Assembly: GCA_024280885.1 (NCBI GenBank)
Contig: JAJRPF010000048.1
Span: forward strand, 62,001-126,000
DNA length: 64,000 nt
From: Planctomycetota bacterium
Lineage (GTDB): Bacteria; Planctomycetota; JAJSAM01; JAJVHW01
Reading direction: 5' to 3'
Shown: positions 33,005-42,044 of the stretch, one piece after another
Numbering within the stretch: position 1 is the stretch's first letter
Layout of the letters: each line of letters begins with the position of its first letter
Notes under the pieces: generated by a model
What the model was told of the DNA's origin: nothing
Databases searched by the model: none
The model's input: only the letters and a program-made list of their open reading frames with translations
Made by a program: the position numbers and the translations under genes

Positions 33005-34284
33005 GGCGGCTCGCTCTTGGACTCGCGGTGTGCGTCGCTGCGGTCTCCGCGCTCGCGTTGCCTGCGGATCGCGTCGATGCGCGCCCCCAGAACAATGGTC
33101 AACAGCGCAACAATGGGCAACAGAACGATGGTCAACGCGCCAAGGCCGAGTTGACGTTCGTGGGCGTCACCATCGTCGACGGCCTCGGCGGCGCCGGGAC
33201 ATCCGGAACGGTGTCGATCGAGGGCGGCCGCATTCGCATGAGGACGGGCGGCGGTCGCCGCGTCGATGTCGAGGGCGCGTATCTCGCGCCCGGTTTCATC
33301 GAGGCGAATGGTCGTACGGGGTACGTCAGCAACGCCGCTGAAGTGACGCGCGAGATGACCGCAAACGTCGACGTCGCGGACCTCGTGGATACGCGCTCGT
33401 CGGAGTTCCGCGAAGCGGCCTTCGAAGGCTGCACGACGGTCGTCATGGTACCGGGGACGGAGAACCTCGTCGGTGGTCTCACGCAGGCCTACCACGCGTG
33501 GGGTCCCGATGAGCGCGCGTTTCCCATCGAGGGCGCGCCGAAGGACTTGACCGTCACGATGGGCAACTCGCCGTCGCGGCAGACCGTGCGCAACTTCCCG
33601 CCGCGGCGCCCCCGCGTGCCGCCGTCCACGTCCATCTATGCGCGTCGCCCCACGACGCGCATGGGTGTCGTCTGGATGCTGCGCCAGTCGTTTCTGGCCG
33701 CGAAGGGCGTGCAGCCGCCGCCCGACGATGCGGATCTCACGCACTACAGGGAAGTGCTGGACGGCAAGCGCCAGCTTCGTATTCAGGCCCGTGCGCTCCA
33801 AGACCTCAACGGCGCGATGCGTCTCGCCGACGAGGCCGGGTTTGACTTCGTCGCGGAGGGCGCTGAAGAGGGCTACATGCTCCGCAGTGAGTTGGGCAAA
33901 CGCGGACTGACCGTGATCGCCGGGCCGTTGCCGAGTGTCACGTCGGGGAGTGGTCCCGACGCCACGGAGACGGCTCTTCGCAACGCGCGCATCCTGCGCG
34001 ACGCGGGCTGTCGCGTCGTTCTGACGGCCGGCGTCGGCGGCGGCCGCTGGCTGCGCGAGCAGGGCATGTTCGCGACGCGTTACGGATTTTCGCGCGACGA
34101 GGCGTTGGCGGCTCTGACCAGCATTCCCGCAGATCTCTGCGGATTGAAGGATCGCGGGCGGATCACCGAGGGCGCGGCGGCCGACGTGGTTCTCTGGAGC
34201 GGCCATCCGATGCTGCCGACGTCGCGCATCTTGCTCGTGGTGGTGGATGGGCACGTCGTCCTCGATCGGACGGCACCGGGGTGA
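33001..34284 (+). CDS. Exported amidohydrolase-fold protein, metal ligands lost (array member 3)
   Basis: 427 residues. The ATG at 33001 overlaps the previous stop as ATGA. A signal peptide (RRLALGLAVCVAAVSALALP) precedes an Asn/Gln-rich linker (ARPQNNGQQRNNGQQNDGQR). The barrel entry reads PGFIEANGRTG, so no HxH remains. FEGCTTVVMVPGTENLVGG corresponds to the conserved GVTT strand. Near the C-terminus GRITEGAAADVVLWSGHPML is conserved, while the region of the last catalytic Asp reads LTAGVGGGRWL. The central insert contains the basic stretch NFPPRRPRVPPSTSIYARRP. It is followed after 14 bp by member 4. Presumed periplasmic; function unknown. Confidence 0.8.
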   Translation: MRRLALGLAVCVAAVSALALPADRVDARPQNNGQQRNNGQQNDGQRAKAELTFVGVTIVDGLGGAGTSGTVSIEGGRIRMRTGGGRRVDVEGAYLAPGFIEANGRTGYVSNAAEVTREMTANVDVADLVDTRSSEFREAAFEGCTTVVMVPGTENLVGGLTQAYHAWGPDERAFPIEGAPKDLTVTMGNSPSRQTVRNFPPRRPRVPPSTSIYARRPTTRMGVVWMLRQSFLAAKGVQPPPDDADLTHYREVLDGKRQLRIQARALQDLNGAMRLADEAGFDFVAEGAEEGYMLRSELGKRGLTVIAGPLPSVTSGSGPDATETALRNARILRDAGCRVVLTAGVGGGRWLREQGMFATRYGFSRDEALAALTSIPADLCGLKDRGRITEGAAADVVLWSGHPMLPTSRILLVVVDGHVVLDRTAPG

Positions 34285-34298
34285 TTGGGAGTAACTCG

Positions 34299-35561
34299 AT
34301 GAAGACGTTGCGTTTTCCGTGGGTGGTCCTCGCGCTCGCCGCAGTCGCGGTGATCACCGTTGCGCCGACTGCGTCGCGCGCGGCCGATGGCGAGTATGTC
34401 ATTCAGGCCGGGACGGTCGTCACGATCGACGGCGACATCCTGACCGAAGGCGGCTCGGTCTTCGTCAGCGGGGGCCGCATCGAGGACGTGCAGCCCGGCT
34501 ACGTCAATCCGTGGGGTGCGACCGTGCAGAAGCACGAGACCGCTTGGCTCATGCCGGGACTTGTCGAAGCGCACAGCCAGGGCGGGCTGTGGCGCGGCAC
34601 GAACGAGCGCGCGCCGGATACTCCGTTCGTCTCTGTCCTCGACGGCCTCGATCCTCTGAACGACTACTTCACCGATCTGCTTCGCGACGGCGTCACGACG
34701 GTGTTCGTTGTGCCGGGCGATCAGACTCTTCTCGGTGGTCAAGGCATGGTGATCAAGCCGGTCGGGCGCACAGCGGAAGAGATGATCGTGCGTCGCGACG
34801 CCGGTCTGAAGATCGCGCTCGCACCCCGTCGTGGAACGAGTCGCATGGCGCAGCTTGCAGAACTGCGGCGCGCGCTGACGTTGGCGCGCGGGGCGGAGGC
34901 ACTGGAGGTTACGTCGGACCCCGATGACCCCGCGCGCAGTGCACGGCAGGTTGCGATGTCGGCGCTGCTCGAGGGACGTCTCCCGGCGGTCATGACCTGC
35001 GTGGCGCCGGTCGATGTCGTGAATGCGTTTGCGATCATGGATGAGTTCGGCCTCACGGGTTTCATCCGGCTGGGCAGCAAGAGCCGACGCGCGTTGCCGC
35101 TCCTCGCTGAGCGCGGCGTGCCCTGCATCCTGCCGGACGACATCGAGCCGCTCGAGACCGACGCCGAGACGGGGAAGTCCGAGCGGCGCTACCTGGCGGC
35201 GGAGTGCAAGGCGGCGGGCGTGCCCGTCGTGATCCAGGCGAACGAAGCATCGGGCTACGGGATGCGCTCACTCTGGTATCAGGCGGCCGTCGCGGTCTCC
35301 CAGGGACTCACGCGCGCCGAGGCGCTGCGCGCGGTGTCGCTTGCGCCAGCGCGTGTGCTCGGTGTCGAGGACCGTGTCGGATCGATCACGAAGGGCAAGG
35401 ACGCCAATCTGGTCCTCTGGTCCGGCGATCCACTCGACCCCGCGTCGCATGTTGATCTGGCGTGGATCGAGGGCGACGCCGTCTACGACCGCACGAAGGA
35501 CCGCAAGCTCGTGCGTCTGCTCGACGGCGTCGCCGGTAGTCGTCCGGCGGAGGGCCGCTGA
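34299..35561 (+). CDS. Exported amidohydrolase-fold protein, one His of HxH kept (array member 4)
   Basis: 420 residues from the ATG at 34299, with gggag nearby; a GTG at 34281 would overlap member 3 and is the alternative. The signal peptide is PWVVLALAAVAVITVAPTAS. The metal motif reads PGLVEAHSQGG: the first His is present and the second is Gln. The last ligand reads VIQANEASGYG where active homologues have GTD. GVTTVFVVPGDQTLLGGQG and GKDANLVLWSGDPLDPASHV are intact. It retains more of the catalytic framework than members 1-3 but is still probably unable to hold a binuclear or mononuclear zinc site. It is joined to member 5 by a TGATG overlap. Confidence 0.8.
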   Translation: MKTLRFPWVVLALAAVAVITVAPTASRAADGEYVIQAGTVVTIDGDILTEGGSVFVSGGRIEDVQPGYVNPWGATVQKHETAWLMPGLVEAHSQGGLWRGTNERAPDTPFVSVLDGLDPLNDYFTDLLRDGVTTVFVVPGDQTLLGGQGMVIKPVGRTAEEMIVRRDAGLKIALAPRRGTSRMAQLAELRRALTLARGAEALEVTSDPDDPARSARQVAMSALLEGRLPAVMTCVAPVDVVNAFAIMDEFGLTGFIRLGSKSRRALPLLAERGVPCILPDDIEPLETDAETGKSERRYLAAECKAAGVPVVIQANEASGYGMRSLWYQAAVAVSQGLTRAEALRAVSLAPARVLGVEDRVGSITKGKDANLVLWSGDPLDPASHVDLAWIEGDAVYDRTKDRKLVRLLDGVAGSRPAEGR

Positions 35562-38236
35562 TGCGAGGTCTGGCAGCCACACGGCTCCGATTGTCTGGGC
35601 CGAGAACGCCGCGTCGCATGACCAGCCGACTCGCGTTCGCGCTGGTCGGGATGGCCACGGCGTTGGCAGTCGGATCCCCGACACTGCGCGCGGCTGACGA
35701 GGGCTCGCTCTATGTGACCGCCGGAACAGTCCACACCGGCGCGGGCGAGACGTTCCGACCGGGCGCGGTCTCTATCGTTGACGGCCGCATCGTCGCCGTG
35801 GGCAGCCCGGATAGTGTCGCGCCGCCCGCGGGCGCGCAGCGCATCGAGGCGGGGCCCGGCGCGGTGGTCATCCCCGGATTGGTCGCCGCATGGACGCAGC
35901 ATGTCTCGGCGGATGGCACCGATCCGGCGAGTTTGGCTCCCGATGTTCGCGCGGTCGACGGCTATGACTTCACCGTCGATGAAGCGCCGCTACTCGCGGG
36001 CGGTGTCACGACCGTCGTCGTCTCGCCTGGTGTGACGCAGGTTGTGCCGGGGCGCGCGGCGGTCGTGAAGACCGCGGGCGCCTCGCGTAAGACGCGTCTC
36101 CTTCTCGCCGAGGCCGGTTTGGCCGTCGGCATCGGCGACGGCGTGCAGAAACCTCTGCCTCTCATGGACCCGCCTGATGCGCCGGATGCCGCGCTCAACC
36201 CGATCCTGCCGCATCGAAGTCAATTGCCGGTGACGCGTGCGGGTTCCATTCTGCTGCTGCGCGAATTGCTCGGTAGCGCGTCGGACGGCTATGTCGCCGA
36301 TGTCGCTGCCGGGCGCGTGCCACTCTTCGTCGCCGCTTCGTCTGCTGGCGACATCGAAGCGGCACTCGCCTTCGCGGGCGAGACGGGCGTGAAGGCGACG
36401 CTCGTCGGGGCGCTCGAAGCTGGAACGATGCGGAGCGAGATTGCCGCCGCTGGCGTGCCAGTCGTGCTCGCCTGGCCCGGTCGCCCCGGACGCGTCACGG
36501 CGTCGACGAGTGCCGAGGTCGAAGCGGTGAGGGCGCGCGCGCGCTCGAACGCGGCAGTGCTCGCACGGGCCGGTGTTCCGTTCGCGTTGACGGTCGCTTC
36601 CGACGCGGATCTGCCGCACCTGCTCTTCGTCGTCGCGTCCGCTGCGCGCGAGGGACTGGACGCGACGGCAGCGCTCGCGTCGGTCACGTCGTCGGCTGCG
36701 CGCATCGCCGGAGTTGCGGATCGCGTCGGCGAGTTGGCGGCCGGCCGCGATGGCGATCTCGTCATCCTCACGGGCGAGCCCACCGATCTGCGCGCGGTCC
36801 CCATCACCACAGTCGTCGACGGTCGCGTGGTCTGGGAACACAAGCGCGGGACGACCACGGTGATCGTTCGCGCAGCCGAGGTTCACGTCGGTGACGGCAC
36901 GGTACTCTCGCCTGGCGAGGTCGCGTTCGAGGGCGATCGCATCGTCGAGGTCGGCCACACCGTCGGCGTTCCGCCGGGAGCGCGCGTGATCGATCTGGGC
37001 CGTGGCGCCGTGATGCCCGGAATGATCGACGCGTACTCGCACGCCGGGTTGGCCGGTCCCGGCGGCAGCGTCGCGACGGATCTCACGACGGCGATGAGCG
37101 CGTCGAAGGCCGTGGACCCAAAGGACGCCTCGTTCGCGCTTCTCTCGGCCGAGGGCATCACGACGATCCTCGCCGTGCCGGGTGGCAATGGTCGTGTCAA
37201 CGGCCGCGCCTCGGTCGTGAAGACGGCGGGCGAATGGCCGGGCCGCCGCGTGGTGCTCGTCGATGCCGGGATGGTGATGCGACTGACGGGCGAAAGAGAT
37301 CTGAAGAGCGCCAAGGGCCAGCTCACGAGTGCGCTCAAGAAGGCGCGCGGTTACCGCTCCGCGTTCGAGAAGTACGAGAAGGACAAGAAGGCGTACGACG
37401 AGTGGAAGAAGAAGCACGACGCCGAGGTCGCGAAGAAGGCCGCTGAGGACAAGAAGAAGGCTGAGGTAGCGAAGAAGGCGGCCGAGGCGAAGAAGAAGGC
37501 GGAAGCGGACAAGAAGGACGACGAGAAGAAGGACGGGGAGAAGAGCGTCGGCGCGCCGGACGAAGAGAAGAAGGACGGCAAGGACGAAGCCAAAAAGCCG
37601 GCGGTGAAGTCGGAGAAGAAGGCGGAGAAGAAGCCCGCGAAGAAGGAAGCGGACAAGGAAGAGCCGCGCAAGCCGAAGATTGACGAGGCGATGGAGGGCT
37701 GGGCCGCGGTACTTGACGGCAAGGCGCCGATCCTGGTTCGCGCGCGCACGGTCGAGGAGATCCGCGCAGCGCTCGACACGCTTGGCAAGGAGAAGATCGG
37801 CAAGGATGCGATCCGGATCATCGTGGTCGGCGCCGACGACGCGCGCCGCATGCGCTCGGCCCTCACGAAGGCGAGCGCCGGCGTGATCGCGAGCCCGAGC
37901 GTGCTCGTGCGCGACCGCGATGGCGACGTCAACTTGTTGCGCGATCTCTCCCTCTCTCGTCTGTCGTCAGCGGTCGGCAGCGACTCGTATCTCGGTGGCC
38001 ATGAACTTCACGACCTGCTTGCGTTCGCCGTGCGCACGGGGCTCTCGCCCTCGGCGGCCGTGAAGCTCGTCACCGGCGACGCGGCGGCGCTGCTTGGTGT
38101 CGCGGATCGCGTCGGGACTCTCGCGCCCGGCAAGGACGCAGACATCGTGCTGCTGAGTGCGCCGCCCTTCGCTCCGGGTTCGAACGTCGTTTCCGTCTAC
38201 GTGAGTGGCGAGGAGGTGCGACGTGATCCTCGTTAG
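35561..38236 (+). CDS. Double-domain exported amidohydrolase-fold protein, metal ligands lost (array member 5)
   Basis: 891 residues, two complete amidohydrolase-like domains in one chain. The ATG at 35561 overlaps the previous stop (TGATG). An internal ATG at 35618 starts exactly at the signal peptide (TSRLAFALVGMATALAVGS) and may be the true start. Domain 1 (about 45-430) has PGLVAAWTQHV in place of PGxxDxHxH and ends with GRDGDLVILTGEPTDL. Domain 2 (about 440-890) has PGMIDAYSHAG, keeping only the second His, and ends GKDADIVLLSAPP. Residues about 600-715 are an extreme Lys/Glu/Asp/Ala-rich coil (KKAAEDKKKAEVAKKAAEAK) placed where the family has a short helical insert. A fusion of two array members is the simplest explanation. 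Confidence 0.85.
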   Translation: MRGLAATRLRLSGPRTPRRMTSRLAFALVGMATALAVGSPTLRAADEGSLYVTAGTVHTGAGETFRPGAVSIVDGRIVAVGSPDSVAPPAGAQRIEAGPGAVVIPGLVAAWTQHVSADGTDPASLAPDVRAVDGYDFTVDEAPLLAGGVTTVVVSPGVTQVVPGRAAVVKTAGASRKTRLLLAEAGLAVGIGDGVQKPLPLMDPPDAPDAALNPILPHRSQLPVTRAGSILLLRELLGSASDGYVADVAAGRVPLFVAASSAGDIEAALAFAGETGVKATLVGALEAGTMRSEIAAAGVPVVLAWPGRPGRVTASTSAEVEAVRARARSNAAVLARAGVPFALTVASDADLPHLLFVVASAAREGLDATAALASVTSSAARIAGVADRVGELAAGRDGDLVILTGEPTDLRAVPITTVVDGRVVWEHKRGTTTVIVRAAEVHVGDGTVLSPGEVAFEGDRIVEVGHTVGVPPGARVIDLGRGAVMPGMIDAYSHAGLAGPGGSVATDLTTAMSASKAVDPKDASFALLSAEGITTILAVPGGNGRVNGRASVVKTAGEWPGRRVVLVDAGMVMRLTGERDLKSAKGQLTSALKKARGYRSAFEKYEKDKKAYDEWKKKHDAEVAKKAAEDKKKAEVAKKAAEAKKKAEADKKDDEKKDGEKSVGAPDEEKKDGKDEAKKPAVKSEKKAEKKPAKKEADKEEPRKPKIDEAMEGWAAVLDGKAPILVRARTVEEIRAALDTLGKEKIGKDAIRIIVVGADDARRMRSALTKASAGVIASPSVLVRDRDGDVNLLRDLSLSRLSSAVGSDSYLGGHELHDLLAFAVRTGLSPSAAVKLVTGDAAALLGVADRVGTLAPGKDADIVLLSAPPFAPGSNVVSVYVSGEEVRRDPR

Positions 38237-39503
38237 TCGTTTCGCGGGATTTGTCGCCGCGGCGCTCGCGCTCACTGCGCTCGGGGCCCTGGCGCTGCAG
38301 CCTGGGTTCGCCCGCCCGGCCGAGGACGCCGACGCGTTGATCCCCGGGCGCATGGCTATCCGCGCTGGGCGTGTCATCCCGGTCGTCGGGGCGCCGATCG
38401 ACGACGGCGTCGTTCTCATTCGCGACGGAAAGATCGAGGCGGTCGGTCCCGCGTCCAAGATCAGCATCCCGCAGGGCTACGAACTCCGGCACTATCCGCG
38501 CGGGTTCGTGACGCCTGGCTGGGTCGAGTTACACGCGCATGTCGCGGGCACCGACTTGAACGACATGGTCTACCCGACGAACCCGGAGCTGCGGAACCTC
38601 GACAACATCGTTCCAGACAATCGTCAGCTGCGCGCGGCGCGCGCAGGCGGTGTCACGACGATGCTCTTCATCCCTGGTTCAGGGACGAATATCTCGGGCT
38701 TTGGCACGCTGGTGAAGACGGCTGGCGCGACGGTCGAAGAGATGACCATTCGCTTCCCGGGCGCCATGAAAGTCGCGCAGCTCGGCAATCCCGAACGCCG
38801 CGTGGGCGACGTGGGTGCGACCACGATGGGGATGAATCATCTCATCCGCGCGCGCATGCAGGAGGCCAAGCGTTATGCCGCGACGTGGCAGCGCTGGGAG
38901 CAGGAACAAACCGGCGAACCACCGCAGCGCGACGAGCGTCTCGAGAACTTCCGCGGCCTCTTCGCGCATGAGTTCCCCGTCATCGTGCACACGGTCTGGG
39001 TGAACGGCATCGAGGCGACGAAGCGCCTCCTGCACGACGAGCTGGGGCTGGACGTCATCCTCACGCACGCGACATTTGACGCGTACAAGGCGGCGGATGT
39101 GATCGCGGAGGCCGGGATGGCCGTCAACATCGGGCCGCGCTTGATTCACTACGAACCGGAGAGTCGCCGCGTCCTCGGCATCCCGCAGCTCTGGAAGGCA
39201 GCGGGCTGCGACAACCTCTCGCTCTGCACCGATTGCCCTGTGATCCCCGCCGAGGAACTGACGACGCAGGCATCCATGGCCGTCCGCTTCGGTCTCGACG
39301 AGACGGTTGCGCTGGAGGCGATCTCGATCGTGCCGGCGCGCCAGGTCGGGATGGGTGATCGACTGGGGTCGCTTGAGCCGGGTAAGGACGCAGACATCGT
39401 GGTGCGCGACGGTCCGCCGTTGGACATCCGCTCCGCCGTTCTCTTGACGATCGTCAACGGCAAGAACGTCTACGATGTGAAGATCGACCGGAGGCTCTTC
39501 TGA
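38223..39503 (+). CDS. Exported amidohydrolase with intact metal site (array member 6, imidazolonepropionase-like family)
   Basis: 426 residues from the GTG at 38223, which has gaggagg six bases upstream and starts a signal peptide (FAGFVAAALALTALGALALQ). It overlaps member 5 by 14 bp. This is the only array member with a complete catalytic set: HAH in PGWVELHAHVAG, then His in FPVIVHTVWVNG, His in VILTHATFDAYK and Asp in LCTDCPVIPAEE. The conserved insert AKRYAATWQRWEQEQTGEPP, followed by QRDERLENF, is standard for the imidazolonepropionase-like amidohydrolases. These hydrolyse cyclic amides or X-Pro type peptide bonds; the real substrate is unknown. Located in the periplasm, where it probably works with the catalytically dead neighbours. 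Confidence 0.88.
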   Translation: MILVSRFAGFVAAALALTALGALALQPGFARPAEDADALIPGRMAIRAGRVIPVVGAPIDDGVVLIRDGKIEAVGPASKISIPQGYELRHYPRGFVTPGWVELHAHVAGTDLNDMVYPTNPELRNLDNIVPDNRQLRAARAGGVTTMLFIPGSGTNISGFGTLVKTAGATVEEMTIRFPGAMKVAQLGNPERRVGDVGATTMGMNHLIRARMQEAKRYAATWQRWEQEQTGEPPQRDERLENFRGLFAHEFPVIVHTVWVNGIEATKRLLHDELGLDVILTHATFDAYKAADVIAEAGMAVNIGPRLIHYEPESRRVLGIPQLWKAAGCDNLSLCTDCPVIPAEELTTQASMAVRFGLDETVALEAISIVPARQVGMGDRLGSLEPGKDADIVVRDGPPLDIRSAVLLTIVNGKNVYDVKIDRRLF

Positions 39504-40750
39504 TGCGCGGGAGGCTTCTCTGCGGGCTGCTCTCGCTTGCCTTCTTCGCGAGTGCAGCGATCGCCGACGAGGCCCTTCCGTCCGGCGACTTCGCGCTGAC
39601 GGGCTGCCGTGTGATCCCTGGTGAAGGCGACGTCATCGAGGATGCTGCGGTCGTCGTGAAGGACGGCATGATCGTCACCGTGGGCAAGCGTGCCGACGTG
39701 GAGCTTCCGCGCGGAGTGCAGGTCGTGGACGCCGTGGGGAAGGTCCTGACACCGGCCTTCGTTCACGCGGGGACGCGACTCGGATTACGCGGCAGCGGTG
39801 GCGGCGGTTCCACGACGATCGATCCTGTGAAGACCGTCATCGACGAGTTGAACCCGTGGCTCGACGGCAATCGCTGGTCGGCGTCCAACGGCTTCGGGAC
39901 GCTGGGGCTGATTCCCGGAACCGGCATGATCGGCGGCGTTGGTGCAGCGGTGCGTTCCGCGGCCGATGATGTCGAGTCGATGGTGCGCCGCGAGAAGACG
40001 CTTCTGCGCGTCGATGTCACTCCGGGTGCGCGCTTCATCAGTACGCTCGCGGGGCAGCTCTCGATCGCGCGCAAGGACCTCGACAAGCACGCGAAATGGA
40101 AGCGTGATCACGCGAAGTGGGAGACCGACAAGAAGAAGGCTGAGGCGGAGAAGGAGAAGCTCCCCAAGGAGCCGAAGGAGCCGACGCTCTCCGAGAGCCG
40201 GGCCGCATATCACGCCGTGCTGCGCGGCGAGATGGCGCTCTATTGCCGTGTCAGTTCGTCGGCCGACGTGACGTCACTCGCCGAGGCGCTGGCCGACGAG
40301 CGCGTGCGCGGCGACGACCTGCGGCTCTATTGCCTCGTTGTTGGCAGTGCGTATCGCGGCGCCGACGAGCTGCTCGACCTCGGTGCGACGTGCGTTGTCA
40401 GCGCGGCGATGACATCGTGGCCCGGCACGAATCAGACGATCTGCCCCGCTGTCTACCTGCGCAACGCAGGGCTGCCGGTCGTTCTCATTCCGCGCTCGGA
40501 CACGCGCGCCGGACTGCTCAACTACACATTGGATATCGCGAGCGTCGTCGAGGCCGGCTTCCCCGTCGACGAGGTGTGGCCGGCCGTGACTTCCGGCCCG
40601 GCCGATCTACTCGGTGTCGGAGACGTCGCCGGTCGCATCGCGAAGGACCACCACGCGGACCTCGTGCTTTGGGACGGCGATCCGTTGCTTCCGACGACGC
40701 GTATCGAGCGTGTCTGGATCGCGGGCGAACCCGTGGAGGACGCACGATGA
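39503..40750 (+). CDS. Exported amidohydrolase-fold protein, metal ligands lost (array member 7)
   Basis: 415 residues. The ATG at 39503 overlaps the stop of member 6 (TGATG). Signal peptide RGRLLCGLLSLAFFASAAIA. The HxH site reads PAFVHAGTRLG. A Gly-rich loop (RGSGGGGSTTID) follows. The helical insert at about 190-230 is Lys/Glu-rich (KWKRDHAKWETDKKKAEAEK), as in members 1 and 5. The last catalytic Asp position reads LIPRSDTRAG. The C-terminal DHHADLVLWDGDPLLPTTRI is conserved. GLIPGTGMIGGVGAAV matches the strand after GVTT in active members. Predicted periplasmic pseudoenzyme. Confidence 0.8.
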   Translation: MRGRLLCGLLSLAFFASAAIADEALPSGDFALTGCRVIPGEGDVIEDAAVVVKDGMIVTVGKRADVELPRGVQVVDAVGKVLTPAFVHAGTRLGLRGSGGGGSTTIDPVKTVIDELNPWLDGNRWSASNGFGTLGLIPGTGMIGGVGAAVRSAADDVESMVRREKTLLRVDVTPGARFISTLAGQLSIARKDLDKHAKWKRDHAKWETDKKKAEAEKEKLPKEPKEPTLSESRAAYHAVLRGEMALYCRVSSSADVTSLAEALADERVRGDDLRLYCLVVGSAYRGADELLDLGATCVVSAAMTSWPGTNQTICPAVYLRNAGLPVVLIPRSDTRAGLLNYTLDIASVVEAGFPVDEVWPAVTSGPADLLGVGDVAGRIAKDHHADLVLWDGDPLLPTTRIERVWIAGEPVEDAR

Positions 40751-42003
40751 GGCGCCGCTCGTTCCTGATTGTCGCGTTGGTCGCCATGCTGTCCGCCCTA
40801 ATCGTCGGCGCCCCGATGGCGTCGCGCGCACAGGAGAGTGGCAAACGTCGACCGAGTGGCGAGCGTGTGCTGGCGATCGTCGGCGGCGACGTCTACGTCG
40901 GCAACGGTGTCGTCTATCGCAGGGGCACCGTGCTCTGTCGCGGGGGCAAGATCGAGGCAGTCGGCCCCGCGCTGATCGTGCCCGAGGGAGCGCGCGTCAT
41001 CGACGCCACCGGCCAGCGCGTGCTCCCCGGCTTCGTCGCGCCGAGGGGCGGCAACTTCGGCGTGCGGCGCGGACGACCTCGCGGCGGCGAGAAATTCGGC
41101 GATTGTCTCGATGCCGACGGTATGACCGCGGAACTCGCGCTCGCGTCAGGCATCACCACGTACTACGCCGCCGGCCGTTCGCGCGCGATCTCCTTTGACC
41201 AGACCGCGATCATCAAGCCCGCGCACCGGGCGCCGGAACTGATGATGGTGAAGGAGCCGGCCGCCCTCGAACTCGGATGGGCAACGGCGAGCATTTCGGA
41301 TCGCGGGTCACTGCGCACCAAACTCGACGCGGCACGAAAGTGGATCGTGGCGGGCAAGAAGGGGCGCGCCCCCGCGACGTCGAGCACCATCGCGGCCCTC
41401 TCGCGCGACATCCCGGTGCGCATTCGCGCCCAGACTCGCGCCCAGATTCTCGACGCCATCGCGCTCGCCAAGGCCTACGACTTCCGGCTCGTTCTCGATG
41501 ACGCACACGAGGCGTGGACCGTTGCGGCGGAAGTTGCTGCGTCGGGAGCAATCGTCGTTGTCCAGCCGCGCACCCGTCGCTGGCCCTCGACCGGCGCCGA
41601 GGACTCGTCGGGATCGACGATCGAGTGCGCAGCGATCCTTGAGAAGGCCGGTGCCCGCTTCTGCGTCCTGCCGCCCGGCGGCTTCGGCGGCCGCGGCGAG
41701 GGCATTGCACTCGGTGGGATCGTCGGTCGCGACATGCTGACGTATCCGCTCGAGGCCGCCTTTGCGATCCGCGGTGGAGCCAGTGTCGATGCCGCTCTGC
41801 GCGCCATCACGTTGACCGCGGCCGAGGCGCTCGGCATCGAGCATCGCGTCGGCTCGCTCGAACGCGGGAAGGACGCTGACATCGTGATCTATCCCGGAGA
41901 CCCGTTCGACTATCGGGTCATGCCGGAGACGACGATCGTGTCGGGACGCGTGCTCTACGAGCGCACGAAGAGCACGCTCTTCGGCCATCTGCCACCGCGC
42001 TGA
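40747..42003 (+). CDS. Exported amidohydrolase-fold protein, metal ligands lost (array member 8)
   Basis: 418 residues. The ATG at 40747 overlaps the previous stop as ATGA; the longer open frame upstream is antagonistic to member 7 and is not used. Signal peptide RSFLIVALVAMLSALIVGAP. The metal motif reads PGFVAPRGGNFGV, with no His. The region corresponding to the last ligand reads FCVLPPGGFGGRGEGIALGG. SGITTYYAAG and the C-terminal GKDADIVIYPGDPFDYRV are conserved. It is the last array member; mutY starts 41 bp later on the same strand and may be read from the same transcript. Confidence 0.8.
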   Translation: MRRRSFLIVALVAMLSALIVGAPMASRAQESGKRRPSGERVLAIVGGDVYVGNGVVYRRGTVLCRGGKIEAVGPALIVPEGARVIDATGQRVLPGFVAPRGGNFGVRRGRPRGGEKFGDCLDADGMTAELALASGITTYYAAGRSRAISFDQTAIIKPAHRAPELMMVKEPAALELGWATASISDRGSLRTKLDAARKWIVAGKKGRAPATSSTIAALSRDIPVRIRAQTRAQILDAIALAKAYDFRLVLDDAHEAWTVAAEVAASGAIVVVQPRTRRWPSTGAEDSSGSTIECAAILEKAGARFCVLPPGGFGGRGEGIALGGIVGRDMLTYPLEAAFAIRGGASVDAALRAITLTAAEALGIEHRVGSLERGKDADIVIYPGDPFDYRVMPETTIVSGRVLYERTKSTLFGHLPPR

Positions 42004-42044
42004 TATGGGCGATCACGTGCGCCCGACGACTGCGCCGAACGCCC

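Noticed and set aside
38223..39503. Calling this gene hutI (imidazolonepropionase)
   Set aside because: It has an export signal and no histidine-utilisation neighbours; only family-level assignment is justified.
40243..40746. Upstream extension of array member 8
   Set aside because: Out-of-frame reading of member 7; the signal peptide begins at 40747.
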